Below are positions 1 to 8,825 of a stretch of 64,000 nucleotides of DNA, piece by piece. Under the pieces are notes generated by a model. The model made no database searches and had not been told where the DNA came from. It was given only the letters and a program-made list of their open reading frames with translations. Made by a program: the position numbers and the translations under genes. Origin of the DNA: Mesobacillus selenatarsenatis SF-1 (GTDB lineage: Bacteria > Bacillota > Bacilli > Bacillales > Cytobacillaceae). How positions within the stretch are numbered: the stretch's first letter is position 1; each line of letters opens with the position of its first letter. The stretch spans positions 33,087-97,086 of the forward strand of contig NZ_BASE01000031.1 in NCBI RefSeq assembly GCF_000813125.1, in the 5' to 3' direction.

Positions 1-972
1 GTATGTTGTCCCATTCATTTCGACCTGGTCCTTTCCGGTATTTGCAGGATGATGATTGATAAGAGCTTCGTATGAGACCTGTTTGACCGAAGGATCCTCA
101 GGCTGTGCATATAGCGGCACACCCAGGACTAGTTTCTCCCTTGAAAATCCATGCTTGTCAAAAAGGGCTGTCCAGTACGCCACTATATTAGCAGAATAAG
201 AGTAAGGTGATAGGTTCGCAGCATTATACTCTCCATCCCATTGGCCATCATAAGCCATCAAATTGACATGATCAAAGTACTTGAACATAGATGGCTCAAA
301 CACGACAGAGTGAATTTCAGTCCCTGTCACGCTGTGCACCTTGGCATTTACTGCGATGGACAGTTCCTTACCTTTTGGTTTCAATTGTTCACTTAATTCT
401 TTTGCAAAAACAGCCAGATATTGAGCATCTTCTGCTGAGCGAGGATGCTCAAAGTCGATATCTATGCCATCTAGCTTTTCTTTTTCTGCAAAGCTAACAA
501 GCTCGTGAACTAGTTTTTTTCTTGAAGCAGGGTTTGAGATTGCTGCCTTGAAATAGTCATAAGATTCCCCGCCATTGATATGGTACCAGCCGCCGATTGC
601 CAGCATAACCTTCGTATCGTGTTTTTGCGCATTAGTAACAATCGCTCTTAAATTTTTGACAGCATGATCTCCATTCATTAACAGGCTGCCATCCGAGTTT
701 GGATGTGCAAAGGAAAAAATCACATGTGTCAGGCTTTTGTAATCGATCTCGTCCGGTTTCCTGAAATCCTGGACATAGCCAATTAAAACCTTTGATTCTT
801 GCTCTTTCAATTGTGATTCTTTCTTAACTCCAGGTGTTTTGGTTGAATGTGCTGCTTCTGCACTAGTTGTGATTGTTTTAGTTTTTTGCGTATTCGAATA
901 TAATGTTCCAGATATAAAACCGCCCATGAAGGTGAGTAAAACGATCATCAGAGGCAGAAAACGTTTTTTCAT
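1..972 (-). CDS. Secreted glycoside hydrolase family 18 protein, 3' end cut by window edge
   Basis: 324 codons are visible and the reading frame runs off the left edge, so the C-terminus is missing. The start ATG at 972 has a good AGGAGG site just upstream. The first 25 residues form a signal peptide or membrane anchor (MKKRFLPLMIVLLTFMGGF), followed by a polar linker. From about residue 62 a TIM-barrel domain begins (VLIGYVQDFRKP), and the GH18 active-site signature DGIDIDFE lies at residues 168-175, with the catalytic acid E175 present. Family knowledge: GH18 enzymes cleave beta-1,4 linkages in chitin or peptidoglycan-like GlcNAc polymers through the substrate acetamido group. The protein probably acts at the cell surface, as a chitinase or a cell-wall/spore glucosaminidase. 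The substrate cannot be told from the sequence. No partner gene is visible on this side. Confidence 0.88.
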   Translation of the reverse strand, partial: MKKRFLPLMIVLLTFMGGFISGTLYSNTQKTKTITTSAEAAHSTKTPGVKKESQLKEQESKVLIGYVQDFRKPDEIDYKSLTHVIFSFAHPNSDGSLLMNGDHAVKNLRAIVTNAQKHDTKVMLAIGGWYHINGGESYDYFKAAISNPASRKKLVHELVSFAEKEKLDGIDIDFEHPRSAEDAQYLAVFAKELSEQLKPKGKELSIAVNAKVHSVTGTEIHSVVFEPSMFKYFDHVNLMAYDGQWDGEYNAANLSPYSYSANIVAYWTALFDKHGFSREKLVLGVPLYAQPEDPSVKQVSYEALINHHPANTGKDQVEMNGTTY

Positions 973-1125
973 AAGGGTATCCTCCTGTGTTTTATCAACC
1001 TCAAAATTGTAACAGAGAATACACCTTTATAGCTGTGGAAATATCAGCCTATCGATTATAGCGATAGATTAATAAACGAGATTGGGGGAATATAATAAAT
1101 ATACTGAACGATAGGAGCGGAAGAT

Positions 1126-1917
1126 ATGGACTCAAAGAAGGTAAGAACTGGTAGTACGGAAGTAAGTTTTTATGATCAAGGCAAAGGAAATCCAATCCTC
1201 CTCATACATGGATTTGCCGGCAGCAAGCACTATTGGGATAAAATCATTCCCGAATTGGCCAACGAGTATAGAGTCATCGCACTCGACCTTCCTGGACACG
1301 GAGAGTCAGGCATGGGGAAGGACAGATATTCCATTCAGGATATGGCCAGTACAATTAAAGAATTATTGGATCAGCTAGGGTTGGATAAGGTAACAATGTT
1401 CGGTCATTCACTGGGCGGATATATCACCCTGGCATTTGCCGAGTTATACCCACAGTACTTAAAAGCTTTCTCTTTGGTACACTCAACAACCAATCCGGAT
1501 TCAGAAGAAGCGAAGGAAGCCCGGGAAAACAATGCAAAGAAGATTCAGGAAGAGGGAGCTGGAGCATTTATCGAAGGACTTTCCAGGAAGCTCTTTTCTC
1601 CTGAAAATACAGAAGTGAATGCGAAGGAAATCGAAGAGACAGTCAAAATTGGCATGATGACCAAGGTGGAAGGCCTTGTCAGCGCCTTGATGGCGATGAA
1701 GGATCGACCAGAACGGAGTAAAGTGTTAGAGGAAACGGACCTTCCTGTGCTCTTGATTGCTGGTGAACAGGATCAAATTATCCCTCCTGAAAAAACATTT
1801 ACTGTATCGAGAGATAATATTGAGAAGAAAGTCATTCAAAATGCCGGCCATATGAGCATGTATGAACAGCCTGAAGAGCTTGTTAAGGTGATGAAAGATT
1901 ATCTTGCAAAAATATAA
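1126..1917 (+). CDS. Alpha/beta hydrolase
   Basis: 263 residues, a standard size for a single-domain alpha/beta hydrolase. It has the oxyanion-hole segment LIHGFAG near the N-terminus, the nucleophile elbow GHSLGG with Ser95, a C-terminal acidic segment (LLIAGEQDQIIP) and the histidine in NAGHMS (His242), so the Ser-Asp-His triad is complete. No signal peptide, so it is cytoplasmic. Substrate unknown; the family includes esterases, dehalogenases and C-C bond hydrolases. The ATG follows a GGAGCGGAAG ribosome site. It is transcribed alone and ends in a clear terminator. Confidence 0.85.
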   Translation: MDSKKVRTGSTEVSFYDQGKGNPILLIHGFAGSKHYWDKIIPELANEYRVIALDLPGHGESGMGKDRYSIQDMASTIKELLDQLGLDKVTMFGHSLGGYITLAFAELYPQYLKAFSLVHSTTNPDSEEAKEARENNAKKIQEEGAGAFIEGLSRKLFSPENTEVNAKEIEETVKIGMMTKVEGLVSALMAMKDRPERSKVLEETDLPVLLIAGEQDQIIPPEKTFTVSRDNIEKKVIQNAGHMSMYEQPEELVKVMKDYLAKI

Positions 1918-1929
1918 CGAGTCGGTACA

Positions 1930-1958
1930 GCCTGTCCACTTAGGGCAGGCATTTTTTA
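1930..1958 (+). terminator. Rho-independent terminator of the hydrolase gene
   Basis: Eight-base-pair stem GCCTGTCC / GGGCAGGC (one G-U pair) with a five-base loop, followed by ATTTTTTATTT. Confidence 0.85.
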
Positions 1959-2013
1959 TTTAAAGTTCATGAGTGATAAAATGTAATTCAGCAAGTGTAT
2001 AGGAGTGGATATT

Positions 2014-2298
2014 TTGGTTGACAGAATTATTTTAGATGGAGAAACAATTTTAATCAGTCATTTTGAAATGGACAATACTGGCGGACAAAGGCGAATTGCA
2101 GCGCATTTTCCTGTTACAAGCGAAGACTATCATAATGTCACCACATTATTATATAAAGGCGAATTTGATGTACACCTTCCTGCTAAAGAAATAACCTTTA
2201 GAGGAAAAATTGTCGAGTACTCGACCTCTGTTACGAATTTATATGAAAGCGGACAGGTCGGTACCTTTCAATTAACCTTATTAGAAGTAAAGGAGTAA
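2014..2298 (+). CDS. ykvR: DUF3219 family protein, YkvR-like
   Basis: Small acidic cytoplasmic protein of about 94 residues, beginning LVDRIILDGETILISHF. It resembles B. subtilis YkvR (DUF3219), which has no known function. I place the start at TTG 2014, because AGGAGTG at 2001-2007 is then seven bases upstream; the in-frame GTG at 2005 would lie inside that ribosome site. It sits three bases before the flavin-dependent oxidoreductase and is probably co-transcribed with it. The family name is from memory of the sequence pattern. Confidence 0.7.
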   Translation: MVDRIILDGETILISHFEMDNTGGQRRIAAHFPVTSEDYHNVTTLLYKGEFDVHLPAKEITFRGKIVEYSTSVTNLYESGQVGTFQLTLLEVKE

Positions 2299-2301
2299 GA
2301 A

Positions 2302-3294
2302 ATGAAATTAAGTATCCTTGACCAGGCCCCAATCTCAGCGAACCAGACAGCCAAAGAGGCTCTGGAAGAATCTGTTTTGCTTGCACAGACTGCCGAAAAT
2401 TTGGGCTATACGCGTTTCTGGATTGCTGAGCACCACGATATCCCGGGGCTTGCCTGTCCTGCACCTGAAGTGATGCTTCCGTATATTGGCGCAAGGACAA
2501 GCAAAATCCGAATAGGCTCGGGCGCTGTATTGCTTCCACACTACAAACCTTACAAAGTGGCCGAGCTTTATAATTTGCTTGCAACATTGTTCCCAGGCCG
2601 GATTGATGTCGGAATCGGCCGGGCCCCAGGCGGCTCTGCAGAGGTCACCAATGCTTTGTCAGACAACTTCCTGCAAAACGTTTGGAAACTTCCAGAATCA
2701 TTGAAAGAATTGCTTCATTTTGTTAATCATGAACACCCAGAAGGAAGCGAATTAGCAAAAATAAAGGCAGCTCCCTTACCAGATGTCCGTCCAGAACCCT
2801 GGCTTCTCGGCACGAGTGAAAAAAGCGCAAGGCTCGCGGCTGATTACGGAATAGCTTATGCGTTCGGATTATTTATGAGCGATAAGGATCCTCAAGACAT
2901 TTTGCAAGTTTACTATGACTCTTTCAAGCCAGGAAGCATAAAATCTCCGCAAACCATTTTGACGGTTTCGGCCATTTGCGCTAAAACCACTGAACAGGCG
3001 GAAGAAATTGCATTAAGCTCACTTATATGGAGCATCCAGCAGGGAAACGGAGAAGGTTCATCCGGTGTACCTTCTATTGAAGACGCAAAGGAATACAAGC
3101 TTGAGGAAGAAGATTATAAAACTGTGGAAGACATGAAGCGGAAAATGATTATAGGGGATCCAAAGCAGGTAAAAGAGAGATTGCTTGATTTGCATAAGAA
3201 GTATAACGCTGATGAAATAATGATTCTAACTATCACATATTCACCAGAGGACCGAATAAAATCTTATGAACTGATTGCTGGAGAAATACTTTAG
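2302..3294 (+). CDS. LLM-class flavin-dependent oxidoreductase
   Basis: 330 residues, the usual length for single-component luciferase-like monooxygenases. The typical N-terminus MKLSILDQAPIS, the segment RFWIAEHHDIPGLACPAPEV and the FMN-site motif RIDVGIGRAPGG are all present. Such proteins bind FMN or F420 in a TIM barrel and oxidise small organic molecules. The sequence fits the MsnO8/YceB-like group of Bacillus, whose natural substrates are unknown. ATG start; translation may be coupled to the gene three bases upstream, whose end provides AAGGAG as ribosome site. Confidence 0.85.
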   Translation: MKLSILDQAPISANQTAKEALEESVLLAQTAENLGYTRFWIAEHHDIPGLACPAPEVMLPYIGARTSKIRIGSGAVLLPHYKPYKVAELYNLLATLFPGRIDVGIGRAPGGSAEVTNALSDNFLQNVWKLPESLKELLHFVNHEHPEGSELAKIKAAPLPDVRPEPWLLGTSEKSARLAADYGIAYAFGLFMSDKDPQDILQVYYDSFKPGSIKSPQTILTVSAICAKTTEQAEEIALSSLIWSIQQGNGEGSSGVPSIEDAKEYKLEEEDYKTVEDMKRKMIIGDPKQVKERLLDLHKKYNADEIMILTITYSPEDRIKSYELIAGEIL

Positions 3295-3442
3295 CAGCGG
3301 GGGGACATCCCCTTTGCTCTCTCGGTGTATACTAACCTCTTAACAAATCTTCCATTTAAGGTATAATATTATCTGTGAGCAGCAGCTGCTACATGTATAA
3401 ACATTGCAGCTATCTGATATAAGTTGAAAGAGAGTGGAATTT

Positions 3443-4159
3443 ATGGGTCGTAAATGGAACAACATTAAAGAGAAGAAAGCGTCCAAGGATGCAAATACAA
3501 GCAGGGTTTATTCTAAATTCGCGCTTGAGATTTATGTTGCAGCCAGACAGGGTGAACCAAATCCAGAATCCAACCAGGCGCTGAAATTCGTCCTCGAAAG
3601 AGCAAAGACATATAATGTGCCACGAGTAATTATTGACCGCGCGATCGAAAAAGCCAAGGGCGGAGCTGAAGAAAATTATCAAGAGCTTCGTTACGAAGGA
3701 TTTGGCCCTAATGGCTCCATGGTAATTGTTGATGCACTTACGAACAATGTAAACCGTACTGCATCCAATGTACGCGCTGCTTTCGGAAAGAACGGCGGCA
3801 ATATGGGAGTAGCAGGATCCGTATCTTATATGTTCGACAAAACTGCAGTAATTGGATTTGAAGGAAAGTCTGCTGATGAGGCATTGGAAATATTGATGGA
3901 AGCGGATGTTGATGCACGCGATATCCTTGAAGAAGATGAATCCATCATTATTTATGGTGAGCCTGAACAATTCCACGCAATCCAGGAGGCATTCAGGAAT
4001 TCAGGGATTACAGATTTTACTGTTGCTGAACTGACAATGCTGCCTCAGAATGAAGTTGCTCTGGACCCAGAATCGCAGGAACAATTCGAGAAGCTAGTCG
4101 ATGCACTGGAAGATTTAGAGGATGTCCAGCAGGTATACCATAATGTTGATTTAGTTTAA
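3443..4159 (+). CDS. yeeI: YebC/PmpR family regulatory protein, YeeI-like
   Basis: Begins [20 protein letters not shown] and matches the YebC/PmpR fold over its full length (238 residues). The landmarks are the segment [20 protein letters not shown] and the C-terminal [14 protein letters not shown]. Bacillus carries two paralogues; this sequence is the YeeI type rather than YrbC. YebC proteins were described as DNA-binding regulators, and more recently as factors that help ribosomes translate difficult peptides; which role YeeI has is not clear. I prefer the ATG at 3443, since GAAAGAGAG lies eight bases upstream; the GTG at 3434 lies inside that site. Monocistronic, with a strong terminator after it. 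Confidence 0.9.
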   Translation: MGRKWNNIKEKKASKDANTSRVYSKFALEIYVAARQGEPNPESNQALKFVLERAKTYNVPRVIIDRAIEKAKGGAEENYQELRYEGFGPNGSMVIVDALTNNVNRTASNVRAAFGKNGGNMGVAGSVSYMFDKTAVIGFEGKSADEALEILMEADVDARDILEEDESIIIYGEPEQFHAIQEAFRNSGITDFTVAELTMLPQNEVALDPESQEQFEKLVDALEDLEDVQQVYHNVDLV

Positions 4160-4170
4160 TTGAATTTTTA

Positions 4171-4216
4171 TACAAAAACAGACCCATTCTATAAAGGAGT
4201 GGGTCTGTTTTTGTAT
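4171..4216 (+). terminator. Strong bidirectional terminator after yeeI
   Basis: A 15-bp stem made of ACAAAAACAGACCCA and its complement, with A-rich sequence before and T-rich after, closes the yeeI transcript. Confidence 0.9.
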
Positions 4217-4283
4217 ACCTGTTAAGTTTAATTCGCTTGTTTTACAGGAATAGACAGATATATTGGAATTGCAGGTGGTTCAC

Positions 4284-5333
4284 ATGGTAGATACTTTTAT
4301 TAGGGACATTTCACGCGAGGATATTATAAGACTTGCTGTATTTTTAGTAATTATTATTGTAGGAAATTGGCTGATAAAAAGGGTTGCTAAGTTTTCGGCT
4401 GCCAAAGATTCAAGATTTTTTCAAAAATCTCTGCCGATAATCGATTCGCTTGCGGACTGGGTAACTTTTTATGGAATCATCATTTTGCTCTTATTAACCT
4501 TCTCAAAGAATGAATTGTTATTTGAGCCGCTATATACCCATGGGGAAGTAAAGGTGACAATCCTGCTGATTGTCATAGCATTCCTTATCGTTTCGCTGGC
4601 TCACAGGTTAGTTAAGCTATTCAATAAGTATATTTTGTCCTCTGTATACGATTACTATGGGGTGGACAGGGGATTAGGCTATACTTTTAATCAAATCATT
4701 TACTATACTGTTATGTTTGCAGCCCTTGCTGTAAGTTTAACAAGTGTAGGGATCAACCTGACTGCGATAGGAGCAGTTTTTGGTGTTCTTGGCATTGGTA
4801 TTGGTTTTGGCATGAGGAATGTTGCTGGTAACTTTGTATCCGGTATAATCATTTTGTTTGAAAGACCGATTGAAGTAGGGGAAATCATTCAAATCAATGA
4901 TAAGGTCGGGCGTGTTGAAAAAATACGCTTAAGATCCACAATCATCCGAACTGCAAAGGAAGGGACACTGATTGTTCCTAACCAGTATTTTATCGAACAG
5001 ATCGTCAAGAACCGAACCAGTGCAAGAATGATGGCTCAGGTAAAGGTGAGTGTCGCTTTTGGGACAGATACTCATATGGTACAGGCTCTGCTTGAACAAG
5101 CAGTTAATGAAATTAAGGAAAATGAAGATGGCATCCTAGATTCTCCGGAACCTGATATTCGTTTTATTGATTTTCATAGCAAGGCTATGGAGTTCCTGAT
5201 TGAAATACCGGTCGTTAACTTTGAAATCAAAGAAAAGATTGAAAGTAAATTAAGACATATGGTCGCGGCCATCTTTGTTGAACACAATATTCAGCTTCCA
5301 ACAGTAAATTTACAAATGATTGATACAAATTGA
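4284..5333 (+). CDS. MscS-type mechanosensitive ion channel
   Basis: 349 residues from ATG 4284. N-terminal membrane helices (LAVFLVIIIVGNWLI; IILLLLTFS; ILLIVIAFLIVSLAH; YTVMFAALAVSLTSV) are followed by the pore-lining segment AIGAVFGVLGIGIGFGMRNV, then the beta domain (FERPIEVGEIIQINDKVGRVEKI) and a soluble alpha/beta C-terminus. This is the MscS architecture. Such channels open under membrane tension and release solutes on hypo-osmotic shock. The upstream in-frame TTG at 4263 has no ribosome site, whereas AGGTGG stands five bases before 4284. Transcribed alone, with a terminator. Confidence 0.9.
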   Translation: MVDTFIRDISREDIIRLAVFLVIIIVGNWLIKRVAKFSAAKDSRFFQKSLPIIDSLADWVTFYGIIILLLLTFSKNELLFEPLYTHGEVKVTILLIVIAFLIVSLAHRLVKLFNKYILSSVYDYYGVDRGLGYTFNQIIYYTVMFAALAVSLTSVGINLTAIGAVFGVLGIGIGFGMRNVAGNFVSGIIILFERPIEVGEIIQINDKVGRVEKIRLRSTIIRTAKEGTLIVPNQYFIEQIVKNRTSARMMAQVKVSVAFGTDTHMVQALLEQAVNEIKENEDGILDSPEPDIRFIDFHSKAMEFLIEIPVVNFEIKEKIESKLRHMVAAIFVEHNIQLPTVNLQMIDTN

Positions 5334-5360
5334 CCTGTGCTTTTATTCAGCAAAGTAGGG

Positions 5361-5395
5361 AAAAAGAGTTTACCAGCAGGGTAAACTCTTTTTTA
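5361..5395 (+). terminator. Terminator of the mscS gene
   Basis: Stem AAGAGTTTACC / GGGTAAACTCTT around a four-base loop, followed by a run of T. Confidence 0.9.
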
Positions 5396-5452
5396 ATCGT
5401 TAAGGAATTTAAAAGTTATTGAGGTGTGGATAACTTCAGGAAGTTTTCTTAA

Positions 5453-5572
5453 TCCAGCTCCAGCGCCTAGCCCCTCGAGTCGCTTCGGTCCGCCCAATGA
5501 AGTCAAAGAACGACTTCACTGGTCGGCCCTCCACCGCTTGTCGGGGCTGAAAGAGGCGCTTGCGCTTTTTGT
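5453..5572. repeat. GC-rich palindromic intergenic repeat (Bacillus REP-like element)
   Basis: About 120 bases lying between convergent genes, much richer in GC than its surroundings. Nested inverted pairs: AGCGCCT/AGGCGCT at the outside, AGCCCC/GGGGCT next, and GAAGTC/GACTTC inside. It ends in GCGCTTGCGCTTTTT. As I remember it, a near-identical block recurs in many copies in Bacillaceae genomes. Only one copy is present in this window, so the repeat status rests on memory, while the fold is read directly. Confidence 0.65.
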
Positions 5573-5580
5573 TCTTCCTA

Positions 5581-6225
5581 TTAAAAACTTTTAATCGCTT
5601 CAGAAATATCAATTTTTCCCGAAATTAAATCAAAGGATTTCTTGGAAGTATTTTTCGCATTCAAGCATGCCAATATGGTTTTTGCTACATCAACTCTTGG
5701 AATCGTGCCAGTTTTCAGGTTCTCAGCAACCTCAATTTTACCCGTACCAGGTTCGTTGAGTAACCCTCCAGGCCTGATGATTGTATAATTCAGGCTGCTC
5801 TGCAATAAAGCGCGATCAGCATAGTGTTTTGCCACATAATAAGGTTTAATGGCTTCAGACCAATTCTCTCTTTTATGAGCTTGCAGGGCACTGACCATTA
5901 TGAACCGGTCAATTCCAGCCTGCTCTGCAGCCTCCACCGTTTTCACAGCGCCATCAAGATCCACTAACAGTGTTTTATCCAAACCTGTATTTCCTCCTGA
6001 ACCTGCTGCGAACACAATGGCATCGCAGCCTTTTGCGGCAGATGTGATGTCTTCAACGGTACCTTCAAGACTGGCGATTACAGTTTCTACACCTTTTTCT
6101 TCAAACTCCTGAGTTTGTTCCGGTTTTCTCAGCATCGCTCTTACATCATGTTCACTACTTTCTTTAAGCAGACCAACAAGTTGTTTGCCAATCTGTCCAT
6201 TAGCACCTACGACAAGTACTTTCAT
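5581..6225 (-). CDS. yhfK: Atypical short-chain dehydrogenase, YhfK-like
   Basis: 214 residues. The N-terminal dinucleotide-binding motif is VVGANGQIGKQL, and later segments IVFAAGSGGNTGLDKTLLVDLDG and IIRPGGLLNEPGTG are typical of the NAD(P)H-binding SDR family and match B. subtilis YhfK in length and wording. The usual YxxxK pair appears as YYVAKHYAD. Function is unknown; relatives act as sugar-nucleotide epimerases or flavin/quinone reductases. ATG with a GGAGG site (reverse strand). Confidence 0.85.
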   Translation of the reverse strand: MKVLVVGANGQIGKQLVGLLKESSEHDVRAMLRKPEQTQEFEEKGVETVIASLEGTVEDITSAAKGCDAIVFAAGSGGNTGLDKTLLVDLDGAVKTVEAAEQAGIDRFIMVSALQAHKRENWSEAIKPYYVAKHYADRALLQSSLNYTIIRPGGLLNEPGTGKIEVAENLKTGTIPRVDVAKTILACLNAKNTSKKSFDLISGKIDISEAIKSF

Positions 6226-6425
6226 CAGATTACCTCCTTAAAAATTCTATATAAAACCTCTTACTCACATTAAAATCTGTATAACGCCACGTGTATATAA
6301 TCTACCCTTTATTCAGGATTGTAAAAGGATTTAACTTATCTCCCGGGGGAGTAGGCTATAAGTGGGTATCATCGACACTCATTGGGGAATACAAAAAAGG
6401 AATACAAAGCAGGAGGGATAAAAGG

Positions 6426-6617
6426 ATGGGAGCAATCGAACGAAGTGGTTATGTATTTGAACCTGAATATAGTGTGATTAATCAGGATGGAGCTATTCAT
6501 GTATACCATAAAGGGGAATTTATCGAAGAAATAAAATTTTCTTTTGATGGGGAAGGACCTGAACTTGATCAGATCGAAAAGTTGATTGATGAATATTGTG
6601 ACACGCATGAACTGTAA
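6426..6617 (+). CDS. Small conserved hypothetical protein
   Basis: 63 residues from ATG 6426, preceded by a strong AGGAGGGATAAAAGG site. A longer in-frame extension back to 6291 has no ribosome site and no protein-like character. The product begins MGAIERSGYVFEPEYSVI and is acidic, with no membrane segment or known motif. It resembles short Bacillus proteins of unknown function; I cannot name the family with certainty. Confidence 0.7.
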   Translation: MGAIERSGYVFEPEYSVINQDGAIHVYHKGEFIEEIKFSFDGEGPELDQIEKLIDEYCDTHEL

Positions 6618-6653
6618 CGGAAAGCTTTATAGTTTTCAAGAAGGCCAAATAAA

Positions 6654-6683
6654 ACAGCTGCTCAATATCAATTGAGCAGCTGT
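6654..6683 (-). terminator. Terminator of the dicarboxylate/glutamate symporter gene
   Basis: Perfect 13-bp stem ACAGCTGCTCAAT / ATTGAGCAGCTGT with a four-base loop. The T-rich side is on the minus strand, so it serves the leftward gene. Confidence 0.85.
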
Positions 6684-6700
6684 TCATAACAGTTTAGAAA

Positions 6701-7942
6701 TTATGCAGTAACATTCTCGTCTATTTCAACTTCTTCTAAAGTTTCCCCTTCAGAGCGGGCAACATAGACGGCGCAAGCAGCATCCCCGGTAATGTTTACA
6801 GCTGTTCTGCACATATCAAGGAGACGGTCAACCCCCAGCACTAGAGCTATGGCTTCAACAGGCAAGCCTACTGAAGTTAATACCATAGAAAGCATGATCA
6901 ATCCCACTCCAGGGACACCAGCTGTTCCTATACTTGCCAGGGTCGCAGTCAATATGACAGTCAATAATTGACCCAGTCCAAGTTCGGCTCCATATACCTG
7001 GGCAATGAAGATGGTGGCAACCCCTTGCATGATGGCTGTTCCATCCATATTAATCGTGGCTCCCAGCGGCTGCACGAAACCACTGACACTTTTGGAAACT
7101 TTGAGATTATTTTGCAATGTTTTCATCGAAATAGGCAGGGTCGCTGCACTACTAGATGTACTGAATGCAACAATCATAGCTGGTGAGAATTCTTTGATGA
7201 ATTTAATCGGGTTCAGTTTTCCGAGCAAAGATACTGCTGACCCATAAGTAATCACAAGGTGTAGCAGCAGGACGAACAAAACCACGAACATATATTTACC
7301 CATTGCTGTGATTGCCTCAAGTCCCTGGCTGCCGATTGCTGTGGCAATCAAACCGAAAGCGCCGTATGGTGCAAATTTCATGATCGCCTGAACTAAATAC
7401 ATCAGTACATCGTTTGCCTGTTCGACCAGTTTGATCAGTCCAGATGCTTTTTCACCAACTCTTGCGATACCAAAGCCAATGATAATTGAAAATGCGATGA
7501 CCTGGAGCATGGAGCCCTCAACCATAGCACCAAGAGGGTTGGCAGGAATAATATTCAATAATGTTTCAATAACCGGCGGTGCCTCAGCAGCTTCAAAACT
7601 TGCGCCATCCAATTGGAAGCTGCCTGAACCTGGTTGAACCAGAAGTGCCATTCCAATCGCCAAAACTAATGCAATTGCGGTGGTCACGAGAAAGAAAGAA
7701 ATCGTCTTGCCGCCGATCCTGCCGAGCTTCTTAGGATCACTAATGCCCGCAGTTCCTAGTATAAGAGAAACGATGACAATAGGGACAACAAGCATTTTAA
7801 TCAAATTGACAAAGATTTTTCCAAGAGGGACAAATACATAACTATTGACTGTTTCGAACACTCCAGGCAATGCTAAGTTAAAAATAAGACCAACAATAAT
7901 ACCCAATCCCATACCATAAAGGATTTTTCTCGTGAGTGACAT
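6701..7942 (-). CDS. Dicarboxylate/amino acid:cation symporter (DAACS family)
   Basis: 413 residues, typical of GltP/GltT/DctP-type secondary carriers. The serine-rich re-entrant loop VAFSTSSSAATLP and the substrate/cation motif NMDGTAIMQG are both intact, and eight hydrophobic spans are visible. These carriers take up glutamate, aspartate or C4-dicarboxylates with sodium or protons. Substrate cannot be decided from sequence alone. The start ATG has GGAGGAG upstream, and a cre-like operator overlaps the region 30-45 bases before the start, which suggests carbon catabolite control. Confidence 0.9.
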   Translation of the reverse strand: MSLTRKILYGMGLGIIVGLIFNLALPGVFETVNSYVFVPLGKIFVNLIKMLVVPIVIVSLILGTAGISDPKKLGRIGGKTISFFLVTTAIALVLAIGMALLVQPGSGSFQLDGASFEAAEAPPVIETLLNIIPANPLGAMVEGSMLQVIAFSIIIGFGIARVGEKASGLIKLVEQANDVLMYLVQAIMKFAPYGAFGLIATAIGSQGLEAITAMGKYMFVVLFVLLLHLVITYGSAVSLLGKLNPIKFIKEFSPAMIVAFSTSSSAATLPISMKTLQNNLKVSKSVSGFVQPLGATINMDGTAIMQGVATIFIAQVYGAELGLGQLLTVILTATLASIGTAGVPGVGLIMLSMVLTSVGLPVEAIALVLGVDRLLDMCRTAVNITGDAACAVYVARSEGETLEEVEIDENVTA

Positions 7943-7972
7943 CTGATCTCCTCCTAATAAAAATAATAAGAT

Positions 7973-7988
7973 ATGAAAGCGCTTACTA
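7973..7988. promoter_or_regulatory. Candidate cre (CcpA) site
   Basis: ATGAAAGCGCTTACTA agrees with the catabolite-responsive consensus WTGNAANCGNWWNCAW at every fixed base but one. It lies 31-46 bases upstream of the symporter start, in a position to block or modulate transcription. Confidence 0.5.
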
Positions 7989-8152
7989 AAATAACTGATA
8001 ATTATAAATATTTTGTTACAATTAAAGTATGACTATTTTTGAGTGATTTAGCAATATGTTTTCAGAATATTATAAAAACTAAGTGTAAAACGAGGAGATA
8101 ATTCATATATGGTATATTTTTGATAACTCCATTCGGAAGGCAGTGATATATA

Positions 8153-8725
8153 GTGGACACTCAAGATAAATGGAATCGAAAATATATGGATAAGCTGACT
8201 AACCAGGCTTCTCCAGAACCAAATAAAAGATTGCTACAGATGGCTTCTTACCTAAACGGAGGGACTGCAATCGACTTGGCCTCTGGACTGGGAGGCAATA
8301 GCTTCTTCCTGGCAGAGCTAGGCTATGACATGACAGCTATTGATATTTCTGACATTGCTATTAACTATGTTCAAGAGCAGGCAGCCAAACGAGGGTTGAA
8401 TATTACAACTAAAGTGGCCGATCTTACAAAAGAAAGAACCGATTTAACGACCCGTAAATACGATTTAGCGGTAATGACATATTATCTGGAACGTTCTCTA
8501 TTTCCACTAGTAAAACAAGTGATCAAAGATGATGGATATTTATTCTTCGAAACGTTTTACAAACAAAAAGCAGCAGCGAACGAGCATATTTCAAATCAAT
8601 TTAAGCTAGAGTCGAATGAGCTCATTAAAGAATTCAGAGAGTGGAAGATTCTCTTTTTCGAGGAAAATGAGCAGGAAGGACGACAGACAATATTTTGTAA
8701 AAAAATAAGGGAATCAATCGGTTAA
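8153..8725 (+). CDS. Class I SAM-dependent methyltransferase, TehB-like
   Basis: 190 residues. Motif I is AIDLASGLGGNSFFLAELG, followed by the acidic strand TAIDIS, which binds the SAM ribose. The arrangement resembles TehB-type methyltransferases that act on small molecules or oxyanions such as tellurite, but the substrate is not determined. The start is GTG with only a weak AAGGCAGTG ribosome site. No terminator follows immediately. Confidence 0.75.
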   Translation: MDTQDKWNRKYMDKLTNQASPEPNKRLLQMASYLNGGTAIDLASGLGGNSFFLAELGYDMTAIDISDIAINYVQEQAAKRGLNITTKVADLTKERTDLTTRKYDLAVMTYYLERSLFPLVKQVIKDDGYLFFETFYKQKAAANEHISNQFKLESNELIKEFREWKILFFEENEQEGRQTIFCKKIRESIG

Positions 8726-8825
8726 GAATGTCATATCCCTATTTTCTGAACATAAATAATGGAAGGAGTATCAGAAGGAGTTATATTTCATAAAATAGGT
8801 AACATGAAAAAAAGGGTGGGTTGCT

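Noticed and set aside
3296..3320. GGGG-ACAT-CCCC hairpin after the flavin oxidoreductase as terminator.
   Set aside because: Stem of only four pairs and no T run.
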